Of a DNA stretch of 64,000 bases, positions 43,916-56,033 are shown one piece after another. The notes below the pieces were generated by a model. That model made no database searches. It saw only the letters and a list, made by a program, of their open reading frames with translations, and had not been told where the DNA came from. Source of the DNA: Oidiodendron maius Zn. Taxonomy: Eukaryota; Ascomycota; Leotiomycetes; Myxotrichaceae. Location of the stretch: positions 15,438 through 79,437 of the forward strand of contig KN832895.1 of NCBI GenBank assembly GCA_000827325.1. Direction: 5' to 3'. The position numbers and the translations under genes are program-made. Position 1 is the first letter of the stretch; each line of letters opens with the position of its first letter.

Positions 43916-46817
43916 CTTTTCTCTAGATAGCTATTTAAAATATATACTATAGGAGACTACTTTAAGAAAGGAGTCCTTTATACTAGTAGTAATAAACTAG
44001 TAGCTTTAATTAAGACTATTAAGTTAAGGTACTTCCTAAAGGTAGTAAAGAAGCCTATATTTATATATATATTATTAAGCTTACTAAAGCTAAAGCCTCT
44101 AGACCTATAGTATAGACATCTACTATATACCTTAATTAATAGAGTAAAAGAGACAGTATAGATAATAAAAGGAATATCAATTAAACGCCAGGTCCAACCA
44201 GGGCTATAAGACGCTGACTACTCCCTAGATATTAGCCACCTATATATCCTAGGCTATAAGGTATATATAAATATCCCTAAGGAGAGATAGGTCAAGAGTA
44301 CAAAGCTAGCCCCTTATACTGAAGATGGCTACCTTGTAGGGTTTGAAGGCAGTAAGATATACCGAATCTACCTGCCAGGCAGGGCTTAAAAGATTATACA
44401 ATTATTACACTATATGTTTGATAAGTTAGAGCCTCTAGCCCCTAAAGACCCTGAATACCCTGAAAATACAGCTGATTTAATCTAGCTACCAGGAGAAATC
44501 AAATATACCCCTAAAGCTACTAGCTAAGGGGAAGACAATAGCCTTGATTAAGAGTTTGACCCCCTTTCGACTATAGTAGTCGATATAGAGGTAGATCAGG
44601 AAAGCGATAGTGACTCTAGTCCAGTACCTGTACCTAGAGGGAGAGGTTGACCAAGAGGATTAAAGAATAAGCAGAGAGCTTCAGAACCACTAACTATTCA
44701 ACTAGGCTCAGAGACTCCTAGTCAGACAGGACTACCTAATCAAATCGATCAAGGGGAGTCTAGTCAGGGGAGTATAGAGGCACCTCAGGGTGACCAGAAC
44801 CAGCCTCCCCTAGACCTCTCAAAGCATTCAAACCAACGGATCACTCGATCACATACCCAAGGCAATCCAGCCCTATTTGCAACTGCCTTACTAGCCATAT
44901 AGGTTAGTGGATATATAGCAGCTGTTTCGGACCATAAGGAGCCAAGAACAGTCCAAGAAGCTAAGGACTTACCTAACTGGCCAGAATAGCTAGAGGCCAT
45001 ATATACAGAACTAAGGTCCTTGATTAAAAATAAGACCTGGAGAGCTATATCAGTCAGCAAGGGCCGCCTTAAAGCCCAGGGCAAGAATGCCCTAGGTGCT
45101 AAGTAGGTATTCAAGATCAAGTATAATGCTAATAACCAGATTATCCAGTATAAGGCACACTAGGTAGTCAAAGGATATAAACAACGATATAGCCTGGATT
45201 ATAATCAAACCTTTGCTAGCGTTATATATACAGCCACCTGGAGGATCGTCCTAGGGCTAGCAGCAGCAAACAACTGGGCAGTCGATCGAATGGACATCAA
45301 ATCAGCCTTTCTATATAGTGATATTAATAAAGAGGTTTATATTGACCTACCTAATAGCTAGGAGCTGTTCCCTGATATATTCAAACTAGGGGAAACAGCC
45401 CTATTACTCCAAAAGGCCTTATATAGTCTGAAACAGTCGCCTTAGCTCTAGTAACTTACCCTGAAAGTAGCGCTTAAAAGGCTAGGTTACCTGCCTTTAG
45501 TTGCAGATTAATATATATATAGATACGCTAATATAGGCTTGATAATCGTTATATATATAGACGATTTCCTGCTGATCGGACTGTAAGGGGAAGAGCTTAA
45601 GAAGCTGAAGCAGCAGCTATTAGAGGCCTTTGATATGAAGGACTTAGGCCAGTATTAGTACTTCTTAGGGGTTAGGTTTATATAGGATAGACAGAGGCAC
45701 CTGGTAACCCTTTATCAGGATGTATATGTGTATAAGACCCTAGATCAGTTCAGTATACTAGAATGTAGAGCTGTATCAACACTACTCGATCCAGGAGCCA
45801 GCGAAACGCTAGTTTCTTACTAGGGAACAGCCTCCAAGGATCAAATCAAGCTCTATCAGTCTCTGGTTGGAAGAATCAATTACCTAGCCATTCAGATAAG
45901 GTATGATATTGCATTTATAGCCTCTATATTATCATGGTTCCTGGTTAATCCAGCACTAGCTTATATTAAATCAGCTAAAAGGGTTCTGCAGTACCTTAAG
46001 GGAACTATAATATATAGTATTACCTACAGAGGTATATAGGGACTAGATATCAGGCTATATATAGACTCTGATTATGCTGGGGACCAATATATATACAGGT
46101 CGACTAGTGGATATATAAGCTTTATTGGTAGGAGGACTAGTATTATGGCAATCGAAGCGACAGTTGGTAGTTGCTCAGTCTAGTATAGAGGCTGAGTATA
46201 TAGCCATATCCGAATCAGCTAAGGAGGGAGCCTAGATCCGATACCTCCTAGAGGGATTAGAATATAAGGGCCAGGACTTGAACCCTATTACCCTATATAG
46301 AGACAACCGGGGCGCACTCTTATTAGCTGAAAACCCCACCTTTCATCACGGAAGCAAGCATATAGCTGTCTGCTACCACCTAATACGCCAGGAAGTCAAA
46401 GAGAGTAGGCTACAACTAGCCTACATACCTATAGACCGTATGCCAGCTGATGGCCTAACTAAGGCCCTGAAATCACCAGCACATGCAAGGTTTATACGAC
46501 TTCTAACGCTAGTAAAGGAGGTCAAATAAGGAGGGTGTTCGAGGTGTTTTTTACTCAACTAAACATGCATTCAGCCAGGGGAGTATTGACTGTATTAGGG
46601 CTTCAGGCACATTTACACATACTATATATCTGCCTATTAGGCTGCCTACCGGTGCCTATAAGGTGACTATGTGGGAGCCTATTTGGTAACTCAATTAAGT
46701 GTGTCGTATTAAGCATAAAAGGCTCTAGTTCTCCTGAATCTCTTCTTACCTTAGTTGTCTCTATATCACTCAATATAACACTAAGTTTCACCTTGATATC
46801 CGACTACAACCTGTGCA
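43916..46817 (+). mobile_element. Ty1/Copia-type LTR retrotransposon fossil, 5' truncated
   Basis: Plus-strand remnants in Copia order: end of integrase (EDGYLVGFEGSKIYRIYLP, about 44320), a linker, reverse transcriptase (about 45100-46000, with MDIKSAFL and VIYIDDFLLIG), RNase H to about 46528, a purine-rich tract, and a 3' LTR at 46536-46817. The Gag, protease and most of integrase are absent or unreadable; the first 250 bp are TA-rich. The element is thoroughly broken, with well over ten disabling changes, so it is an old, RIP-worn copy. Confidence 0.85.
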
Positions 46818-47144
46818 CCTATATTGCCTCTGATCAAGATAAACTAATCTTAAAATCTAGACTCTTATAATATAAGTCTAAAACGATTTTTATAATAAAA
46901 GAAACTATTTATATATTGCCTTCTACTTTATATATAGACAAATACCTATTAGTATAGAATGAACTATTAAATCAGAATATAAAAGAATATATATTATTAG
47001 AGTAGAGTATACAAAGCTGTTAAAACAGCTATCAGTAATTCTATCCTGCCTATATCAGCTTTCCTATTCCATTGCAACTTGTAATATCAAATCTCCTGCC
47101 CCAAGATGATGATGATGCCACCGGTCCCCGGGTTTCGGGATGGC
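46818..47144. other. AT-rich spacer
   Basis: TA-rich DNA to about 47030, then normal composition up to the end of the flavin prenyltransferase gene. No gene is seen. Confidence 0.5.
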
Positions 47145-47933
47145 TCATAATTTGCGAAATCCGTCCCACCTCTCGAAGCCATTGATGTGTATTCCCATAG
47201 AATCCAGTATTCTTCCAGCGGTCTGATTCACCAAATCGTCGAGGCTAGCAGGACGTGTGTAAAACGCCGGTACAGGAGGGAATATCACCGCCCCCGCGCG
47301 CCTCAGGAATAGCATATTGTCTAGATGTACATCACTCAGCGGTGTCTCGCGCACAACCAGCACCAGTCTCCGGCCCTCCTTCAAGCTGACATCGGCCGCT
47401 CTCGAGATTAGGTCGTCGCAAAATCCCGATCGTACCGCCGCTAGTGTCTTCATGCTGCACGGGACAATCACCATACCGTCGTGCTGGAAGGAGCCAGACG
47501 CGATCGCGGCTGACATGTCCTTGGCCGTGTACGTTGAATTTGCGAGGCCGCGAATCTCGGGTTCTGAGAGCGACGTCTCGTACTTGAGTGTTGCAAGCGC
47601 CCACTTGCTGATCACGAGATGCGTCTCTACACCAAGCTCTCGGAGTATGACCAGCAGCCGAATCGCATATGCCGTCCCCGTTGCGCCCGTAATGCCAATT
47701 ACAACGCGCCGAGGCCTTTCGGGCATGTAGGAAGGCCGCTGGTAGAAGCGCCTGCCTGTCACGGACCTTGTGGGTTGGGCTTGTGCTTGTATTGAGGATG
47801 AAGGATGCGCGGAGCTTTGATGTATAGTCTGTCTCGCGTTGCGGCAAGGTGTCATGGCCATCGGTATTGGAGCTCTGAATACGTTCTTTGCGCCTCGAAT
47901 TACGGCAGGTCTTTGGATGTTGGAATTCAACAT
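47145..47933 (-). CDS. PAD1: Flavin prenyltransferase (UbiX/PAD1 family)
   Basis: Makes prenylated FMN, the cofactor of UbiD/FDC1 decarboxylases, from FMN and dimethylallyl phosphate. Seen: an N-terminal extension of about 70 residues rich in R, S and Q (mitochondrial targeting-like), then VVIGITGATGTAYAIRLL (flavin-binding loop), THLVISKWA, VIVPCSMKTLAAVRSGFCDDLISRAADVSLKE, and LVLVVRETPLSDVHLDNM, all strongly conserved in UbiX/Pad1. Single exon, 262 residues. It is divergent from the FDC1-type gene (ATG 48464), an arrangement that fits cofactor maker plus user under one promoter. In Saccharomyces and Aspergillus this pair decarboxylates cinnamic, ferulic and sorbic acids. Intact. Confidence 0.9.
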   Translation of the reverse strand: MLNSNIQRPAVIRGAKNVFRAPIPMAMTPCRNARQTIHQSSAHPSSSIQAQAQPTRSVTGRRFYQRPSYMPERPRRVVIGITGATGTAYAIRLLVILRELGVETHLVISKWALATLKYETSLSEPEIRGLANSTYTAKDMSAAIASGSFQHDGMVIVPCSMKTLAAVRSGFCDDLISRAADVSLKEGRRLVLVVRETPLSDVHLDNMLFLRRAGAVIFPPVPAFYTRPASLDDLVNQTAGRILDSMGIHINGFERWDGFRKL

Positions 47934-48463
47934 AGTGGAGCACCATAACGCGCACCGTACTGTAGTAAGTGCGGGGGTGGTAGGATCGGTCCTAGTTTTG
48001 TGCGTCGTTGTGATCGATCATCTGGAGTGCAAGCCAACCGTTCTGAGTGCTAATTAACTTCCGCATTTTGCGTGAGTTTAAATAACTGTGCCAGCTACAC
48101 ACGCAAAGCTGAGGCTGGTTGCTGCAGACTTTGAATTCCCAATTGGGATCTTTGGCTACCTACCCAACGCCCGCAAAGGGCATTGCGGAACGAGAGAGTG
48201 GAGTGGGACAGGTATTCTCCAACTAAAGGGTCTTCCCGCTCTCCGCTGACTTAATCTCGCCAATCAACTTCCGGACTGAACAAAGGAAAGAAAGCGAAAG
48301 AGACTGTCTGGTTCCTAGTTACGGAACCAGGTCGGAACGCCCCCTGCCCAAATCGTCATACCTAGCAAGGTTCGAGCACCATCCCAGAGGACTGTTGACT
48401 CAGCAATCATTCATACCTCCCTGATGACCTTTCTTGTTTACACACCTTTGTAGTCAGATCTGG
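47934..48463. promoter_or_regulatory. Shared divergent promoter, PAD1 / FDC1
   Basis: A 530 bp gap between the two facing-away ATGs. No coding content is seen. Joint induction of this pair by aromatic acids is known for Aspergillus niger; here it is inferred from arrangement. Confidence 0.6.
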
Positions 48464-50212
48464 ATGTTACGGCTACAGCACCTTCAGCAAGAAAAAGAAA
48501 AAGAAATGTTTTGTTACCGACAACCGCAGCAGCTTCTGCGCTTATCTAATCGCGCAGTCCCACAGCTCTCTTGGCGGACCTGGGAAATAGATGCCAAGGC
48601 CAAGAAACATACAGTAACATCTCCACCGGATCAAACCAAAGCACAGCTAGATTTCCGAACGTTTATCGAGGTCTTACGGCATGACAACGATCTAGTTGAG
48701 ATTGACCGCGAGGTCGACCCCCATCTGGAAGTTGGCGCCATCGTACGGAGAGTCAGCGAGGTTAACGACAAGGCACCACTGTTCAACAACGTGAAAGGGG
48801 CCAGAGACGGGCTGTGGAGAATTTTCGGCAATGCAGCCAGTCTGAGAAATTCAACGACCGAAAAGTACGGCCGCGTTGCCAGGAACCTGGGCCTCCCCCC
48901 AACTGCAAGCTGGAAGGATATCAACGAGCGTTTCATGTCCTGGAAGACTGCTAAGCCATTGGCTCCTAATATACTGCCGACTGGTCCATGTAAGGAGAAC
49001 AAGATTTCCGGGGACGATATCGACCTAAACAGCCTTCCAGCACCCTATCTCCACCAGGGAGATGGTGGCAAGTACTTACAGACCTATGGATTGCACGTCT
49101 TACAGACACCAGACAAATCATGGACGAACTGGTCCATCTTCCGGGGAGTTGTGCATGACCGGAACCACTTGTGCTGCCTCGTCGGCCCGGGTCAACACAA
49201 CTCGATCATGCGGGACAAGTGGCTGGAGGAGGGCAAGAAGGAGATGCCATGGGCACTAGCCTTCGGCGCCCCCCCAGCTGCGACCATGGTTGCCGCGATG
49301 CCGGTTCCTGAAGGCATATCGGAGAGCGAATATGTTGGCGCTGTGGTTGGGAAGCCGATAGACCTTGTTAAGTGCGAGACGAACGATCTTCTAGTCCCGG
49401 CGAACAGCGAGATTGTCTTCGAGGGGACCTTCTCTTTGGTCGAGAAGGGTCAGGAAGGTCCCTTCGGGGACTACTTGGGACTTGTCTTCGATGATGAGCA
49501 ACAGATGGGTCCCCTGTTCAAAGTCAACACAATCACCTACAGAGATGATGCCATCATGCCAATTTCCTGTCCTGGAAGGATCACAGACGAATCGGTAAGC
49601 CGAGTGGACCAAAATTCTTTAGCTACCCACCACGCTCCCGTGTTAACTGTCCACCAACTAACTTCTGCATATACTCACTAGCACACCACGGCTGCACTGG
49701 CGGCCCCCGAGCTTATTATGCTTTGCAAAGAGCACGGATTCCCTGTCATGGAGGCCTTCGCACCGCTCGAGACAATGGCAACCTGGTGCGCTCTTCAGGT
49801 GGACACGGACAAGCTACGAGAGATGAATACGACCTCGGAAGAGTTCTGTAGGAAGCTGGGTGAAGTTGTCTACCGCAATAAGAGTACCATGCTCATCAAC
49901 CGTATTCTGATCTTTGGGGAGGATGTCAACATTTATGACTTCAAAGACATCATATGGGCGTATGTGACAAGGTGCAGGCCTGGAAAGACCGAGTATGTGT
50001 TTGAAGATGTCAAAGGCTTCTTCCTGACGCCGTACATGTCGCACGGAGAAGGACCCAAAACAGGTGGGAAGACCATTGCGGATTGTCTTCTACCTTTCGA
50101 GTATGAGAGGCCGAGGAATTTCGAGCAAGTTACTTTTGAGAGTTCTTATCCCGATGATCTCAAGAAGGAGATAGTGGCTCAGTGGAAAGAGATGGGATTC
50201 GAGTCGGGTTAG
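48464..50212 (+). CDS. FDC1: Ferulic/phenylacrylic acid decarboxylase (UbiD/FDC1 family)
   Basis: Prenyl-FMN-dependent decarboxylase that turns cinnamic-type acids into styrenes. After a basic N-terminal stretch, the UbiD domain starts at DFRTFIEVLRHDNDLVEIDREVDP. Further landmarks are NWSIFRGVVHDRNHL, WALAFGAPPAATMVAAMPVPEGISE, the FEG..GPFGDYLG region with the conserved acidic residue, and ISCPGRITDES. One intron (49595-49681) falls at a codon boundary, and the second exon begins HTTAALAAPE. Total 553 residues. I took ATG 48464; a second in-frame ATG (48506) would give a shorter presequence. Decarboxylation uses the ExRE-type catalytic set of UbiD; I can only see the acidic residues in context. 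Intact. Confidence 0.9.
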
Positions 50213-50943
50213 TTGTCATTTCTCAGGGAATTCGTTGTAAACTTCAAGCTTAGGTGTCCAACTTCCGGCATAGCATAGCGCTTGAATTGTTGAGGAAATG
50301 ACCGATAGTTATGAAGTTGTGATAAACCGAAAATAGGTGTCGGTCCAGGTCTATGCTTTTGGCGGATTCGTCTTGTGCTGGAGGCACACGGTAGCGCCTG
50401 TACTGAAATCCATCCTTTGCCACCATCACTCTGACACCCATTGAAACAGTGACCAACATGTGCCATAACAAGAGATACCAAACATGTCAACGTTGACCGA
50501 TAACACCTTGGCCTGTGGGGTGTCTAACCTGCCGTTGCGATAAGCAAGTCTGCTGTACACTACATACACACTACAATGACTTTAACGGCAAGCTAGTGAC
50601 GTCGTACCAAGACATGCGGTTCTTACTACGGAGCTCATTCCGAACCCCAAAGCGGGCCTTCGGATATGTTTCACTTAATAATTCACAGGCGACGGAATTG
50701 GAATTACACTACTGCTTGATAGCTTAGTTAGCATTTGGACATTCCTATCTCCATATTTCGTGTACGGCCGCTCCCTAAACCTAATGCAGAAAGGCTGGGG
50801 GCCATATTCAATGAGTCCATGAGGCCCTTTCTGGCTTATAATAATACATAGTCACACAATACTATTGCTCATCAAGAATACACCTTGTGTAAACATTGGT
50901 CAAACAACAAGACGACTTTGGAGAAGAATGCGAGAGCTGAAAC
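50213..50943. other. Intergenic stretch
   Basis: No supportable gene; the open frames at 50515-50727 (+) and 50209-50490 (-) have no motif. Confidence 0.45.
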
Positions 50944-52726
50944 ATGGGTGGCATGGCTGAGCTACAGAACGTGATTGTTATTGGCGCTGGTATGCTCTTT
51001 CCTGACAGAGTGTGACGCTGCTGGCGCCTCTTGGATTGAAAATGACATAGAGTCTACCATGGCTAACATGATGTGACTGGTCTCAGGCTGGTACGGCCTG
51101 GCTGCCGCAAAATCCTATATCGAACTCCATCCTGATAAGAAGGTCCTAGTCCTCGAAGCCGAGACCACCGTGGGAGGCACCTGGTCCAGGGACAGATTAT
51201 ACCCAGGACTAAAGTCTAATAATCTCTGGGGCTCATATGAATACCCTGATTACCCCATGGTCGAAGAGGTGTACGGAGTCGGTTACGGGCAGCACATTCC
51301 CGCCGCAGTTTTACATCGCTATCTCACCGACTTTGCCAAGGAATTTGGCGTCTTCGAGAAGGTGCGCTTTAATACGAAGGTAACAACAATTGAGGCCACC
51401 CCCAGCGGCGGCTGGAAGATCCACGTTACAAACAGCAAACATGAGGGCTGCAGTGATGTTCTGGAGACGGAGAAGCTGATCGTCGCCACTGGTCTGACGT
51501 CTGAGCCAAACCTACCGTGCTACAACGGCCAGGAGACATTCACCCCCGAGTTCTTCCACGCCAAAGACTTCTGCGCCAAGGCAGACACTGTGAAGAATTG
51601 CAAGAAGGCTGTTGTCGTGGGGGCCGGTAAGTCTTCATTCGATTGTGCCTATGCCCTCGTGACAGAGGGAAATGCAACGGTCGATCTCGTGATTCGGCCC
51701 ACAGGCGACGGGCCTGTCTGGCTCTGCCCGCCGTTTGTGACGCCGTTCAAGCGCATGATGGAAGAGTTGTTGAGCACTCGGGCTCTAACATGGTTCAGCC
51801 CATGCCCATGGGGCGACGAAGACGGCTATGGCCCGGTGCGCGGCTTCCTGCATCGTAGTGGGATTGGAAATTTCATGGTCGGCAATTTCTGGAACACTTT
51901 GAGCTCCGATGTCGTTGAGGCTCATGGATACAACAACCATCCGGAGCTGTTTAAGCTGAAGCCCTGGCAAAGCGCCATGTGGACCGGCAGCGGCGTTGGC
52001 ATCCACAACTACGACACAAACTTCTTTGATCTCGTCAAAGAAGGCAGGATCCGGGTGCATCTAGCCGACATATCGGGCTTGAATGGGAACAAAGTCAACC
52101 TGAGCGATGGCCAAATCGTCGAAACGGAAGTCGTTATCTGCGCCACTGGTTGGAAGAAGGAGTCAGCCTTGACGTACATCAACTTCGACAAGGGCCTGAG
52201 GCACACTGTCGAGGCAAGAGACAAGCTGATTCAGGAGGCTGACGAGAAGGTCTTCCAGTCCTTTCCCATGCTCAAGAACCAGCCCGTCCTAAGACACGAG
52301 GCGAAGAAAGGCGAGCCTCTGCGGAACTACCGCTTCATCGTGCCTTCGCAATCTGTCTTCGCAAAGAACATTGCATTCGCTGGCATGGTGTCCACAGTCA
52401 CCACCGCTACCTTCGCCAGCATACAGGGTCTCTGGATCTCAGCTTTCTTCGACGGTAAACTGGCCCGCTTTCCGAAGACGGATGACGAGGTTGTCAAGGA
52501 GGTCATGCTGCATACCCAGTTTGGAAAGTGGCGATATCCCTGTGGATATGGTGCCAGCCTGCCCGACTTTGCCTTTGACTCGATCCCGTACGTAGATCTG
52601 TTGATGAATGACCTCGGCTTGAAGAACCATCGAAAGGGCTCAAGCATGGCGGAACTTGTTGAATCGTATAAGCCATCGGACTACAGGGGTCTGACCCAAG
52701 AATGGATAAGCCTGCTCGCCAGGTGA
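50944..52726 (+). CDS. Flavin-containing monooxygenase / Baeyer-Villiger-like
   Basis: NADPH- and FAD-dependent monooxygenase of class B. Exon 1 (50944-50989) encodes 15 residues plus one base and is joined across a 97 nt intron to complete the FAD-binding motif VIGAGWYGLAA. Then come EAETTVGGTWSRDR, YGSYEYPDYPM-like text, a second nucleotide-binding loop VVVGAGKSSFDCAYAL (NADPH), and ICATGWK near residue 400, the ATG motif of FMOs. Length is 561 residues. It is not a clear match to the exact BVMO fingerprint, so N- or S-oxidation, ring or side-chain oxygenation are all possible. It lies just after FDC1 and before an FAD oxidase in what looks like an aromatic catabolic block. Intact. Confidence 0.85.
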
Positions 52727-53199
52727 GGGAACAATGTCGAGTAGAGGCCCCGGTAGATTCCAGACTCAGCGCGCTTTCATGACGCAATAGTGTATTCCTA
52801 GAGCCCATTACTGGTCACGTTATCCAGCAGCTAGGGTGGTGGGATTATCGAGTTTTGCTTTTAAAAATGCGAATGTAGAGCCTAGTAAATCCACGAAAAG
52901 CTCTATCGTCTAACATAGTCATGTTCCATTCTGCGAGAGCGAAGGGTCTGACAGACCCCAGATTTGCGAGTAAGAACAAGCAGAATAACAAATTTCGTGA
53001 TTCCTCTACCCAAAACTAACAGTAGGCTAGCACACGCCTCTCCTTGATCTGAGCTTCATTAACAGTGACAAGGTAGCTCAATTTACCCTCCACTCCCACT
53101 TCATTTGCCAGCTCCCCATAAAAATAGAAGGGAAGGAAAAATAAAAAGACAAGCTCAGAGTGGGAAAAGCATTTAAATAATGGCTAATATCATTTATAC
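52727..53199. other. Intergenic, AT-richer to the right
   Basis: No gene is seen. Confidence 0.45.
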
Positions 53200-53479
53200 C
53201 CTTCTTTTAGAATGACTCCTATTTTTTTAATATATTATATTGATCAGGGCCTCAAGCACGCATGACACATCCCTTAGGATCCAGGATTCAGAGGATTCAT
53301 GCGAGTCAATAAGAGGTTGAATAGGTCTATATAAAGAGGCCTTTACTCCAGTGTAGCTGTGCTTAATTAGTTGTCTCTGCATTGCTCACTTTACCTACTG
53401 CTTTCGGCATTCTGCTATGCCGAAAGCCTGTAGTCAATATAACTGAGTTTCACCTTGATATCCAACTACAACCTGCGCA
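53200..53479 (+). repeat. Solo LTR relic, related to the Copia LTR at its 3' part
   Basis: The end (TAGTTGTCTCTGCAT, then CAATATAACTGAGTTTCACC and CAACTACAACCTGCGCA) matches the LTRs at 20017-20311 and 46536-46817. The middle differs and holds an 11 bp perfect inverted repeat (GCTTTCGGCAT..ATGCCGAAAGC) at about 53400-53428. The left limit is approximate. It is a fossil, with no internal region. Confidence 0.55.
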
Positions 53480-53857
53480 TTAACCTGAACCTCTGCTCAA
53501 GAAAATTTAATATCTTAAAAGTTTATAGATTAATTTCTTTTAAATCCCCAAACATTAATCAGATATAAGTAAATAGTTAGGAATTTTAATTTTATATTAA
53601 AGTATTAAGAAATAGTTAAGTTATTGCAGTTTCAAAATCATGATTTTGGTGGAAAAATTGGCTGTATTGCTTATTGGTGTGTATTGCTTACTGATAAACT
53701 ATACTATAAATGATAATACGTTAAAAATAGGGTAGGAATAATAATACATTCTAAAAGAAGGGTATGAATGATATTGGCTGTTTAAATAATGTGATCCGTT
53801 GTATTTACATTATAATTATCATCCAAATATGCGACGCCGCGGTGTCTTTAGTAGCCT
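53480..53857. other. AT-rich spacer
   Basis: TA-rich DNA without open frames, probably repeat debris next to the LTR relic. Confidence 0.4.
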
Positions 53858-55464
53858 CTACAGCTGCGACTTGTTTGCCAGCCTATTAATCTTCTCATGC
53901 GTACGAATAAGCGTCTTGTAATTGGGGAATAGGCCCTGAGGATCCCATTTCTCCCTGATTGCCAAAAACTTGGCAAGGGCCGTGTCGGACATGACTTTTG
54001 TCTGCGCCACCAGCAAGGTCAGTATGTCGAAAGCTAATACTCGCTGGAGGGGGTAGGGTTAATGGGGGAGACACTAACGTTCGCATCGTCACAATTCGTA
54101 TCAATTTCGGTGATGTACATTCCGACAGCAACGTTAAATGCCTGGCGGTATCGGTCGCGCATGGGCTGGTAGATGGCGGGCTCCAAGTTGGGGTCTGTCC
54201 ATCCGGTGATGGTGGAGATGTACAAATCCTGCGGCAGGCTGAGAGCACTATCCTCTTCGTCGGGAACAATATCACAGTGGCACAGAAAGACAGATGAGGT
54301 GCGAGTTGGCAGCTCTAACATGGCGGGCTTGATGGCTTCCAGAAGCTACGTTATCGCTGGTCAGTGATCCGAAAAAGGAGTGTAGTCAGACGGGGCAAGA
54401 AAATTTACCTTCTGTAACGGAACATTAGGGTCGTTCATGATGCTGTTGATTTGCCACCGGTCTCTTCCAGCATTGCCAAGAAAAGCTCTCTTACGGGCGA
54501 ATACTTCTTCAAAGGTCCGCCTCTGGACAGGCTGCATGTCCAGGAGCCACTCGCGGACGCCGTCCGGCATGCGGTTGTAGGCGCTCAGCAGCGTCCTAGC
54601 CTCCCGAATCTCGTCCGAGTAGCAGAGGAGGTTGAGCGTCATTGCAAGCTTGGCATTGGGAGGCACGGCGTCCGTGGTGTAGGCCGGGTTGTATTTGGCA
54701 GGGTAGTCGATGGTGAGGTTCAGGTCGGTGCCATACTTCGGCGTGTCTCTTCCCCTCTCGATTGCCCAAGTCATCAACATCTCGTAGTTCTTGCTGTTGA
54801 TCTCGAATTTGAAGGTGCGCTCCCACATCTTTGACGCCTTGATAGTGCGGCACCAGAACCGGGTGACGACGCCGAAGAATCCCATGCCGCTGCCTCTGGC
54901 AGCCCACCACAGGTCTCGGTTCTCCGTGGGGCTGGCGATGACAGTCCTGCCGTTTGGCATGACCATCTCGATCTTGTTAATCCACGTCTGGTTGGTGGCT
55001 CCCCATCCGCGCACAAACCAGCCCTGGCCGCCAGCGAGAAGAAACCCTCCCGATCCAACGGTGGGAGCATGGCCATGGGGGAAAAATCGGTTTAAGGAAA
55101 CCATCTTGGTCGCCAGCTCCTCCACGCGCACAGAGGGACCGAAAGATATCTCGTGGGTTCTTGGGTCGTAGTCGATCCTGCGGTTCAGGTTAACCGTATC
55201 GATGAGGATGCCGCCTTCAATAAGGCATGGCATGTGCATGATGTGACCTGAAGACCGAATGCCAATATTGCAACCTAGCTCGCTTGCCCGCTTGAGAGCG
55301 GCCGCAATGTCGGTGGGAGACTCAACAACATGAATTTCCCGAGGAAACCGTGATGGCGTGTCTGCGCTTGGGTTGTTGCAACGAGAGATTTCATAATCTT
55401 CGGTCCCACGAAGGAGGACCTTGGACTGGTACTTGGGTGTCGTAGTATATCGAGGAGTAGCCAT
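53858..55464 (-). CDS. FAD-linked oxidase, PCMH type (BBE-like)
   Basis: Secondary-alcohol or amine oxidase of the vanillyl-alcohol-oxidase/PCMH superfamily, related to 6-hydroxynicotine oxidase and berberine-bridge-like enzymes. Seen: FPREIHVVESPTDIAAAL, IGIRSSGHIMHMPCLIEGG (flavin region with the SGGH-like histidine), GPSVRVEEL, FPHGHAPTVGSGGFLLAGGQGW, and a C terminus WDPQGLFPNY typical of BBE-like proteins. Two introns (about 54352-54408 and 54034-54078) keep phase, so the end reads DDANRVLAFDIL and on to a stop at 53858. About 500 residues. No secretion signal is seen. The catalytic cysteine of bicovalent members is not apparent. The substrate is unknown. Intact. Confidence 0.8.
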
Positions 55465-56033
55465 TTTGTGAGTAAGAAATGTGGTTCGGTATGGACTGCA
55501 CAACTTAAGAGTTATCGTGTCGATTCTCGTCAAAGCGATGTCGTCCTAATAATGGTGTATGCTCGCGTGCTTAAAAGATGCTCTGAACCTAATGCAATTT
55601 AACACTTTGGTAATAATAAACTGGGCTTTCAGTGCGTGATATCCAATTCTTCTGGATGTCAACGCTCAAAGCCAGGGCATGCAGTCCTATGGTGTGGGCC
55701 AATGCTGTCCGGTGGGCAAAACTGCACTAAAGTCTAGACACGGAACGCAATGTGGATTTCCGGCTTGATCCCCCGTACTGCAATGTTCTCGTCCAATATG
55801 TGGGTCCTGACTACCTGGTAATTAGACGGAACTCTTAGCTCTGGAATCCTTGCGCGCCAATGGACATTCCGAAGGGCAAAAATAGAGCACAAGCGGATTT
55901 TGCGGCTTGTCCCTCCAGATGTAGCTTGGGGGCTTGGCTAGCTGCATGGCCCATGTATTCATGGTATCAAGCAACAGAGATCTGAAAATGTTACGAAATC
56001 TCGGAAGACCTTTATTTATTTTAGTTTAATTTT
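55465..56033. other. Intergenic stretch
   Basis: No gene or repeat is recognised. Confidence 0.45.

Noticed and set aside
54451-55171. Plus-strand open frames across the FAD oxidase
   Set aside because: Antisense shadows of a gene with high third-position GC.
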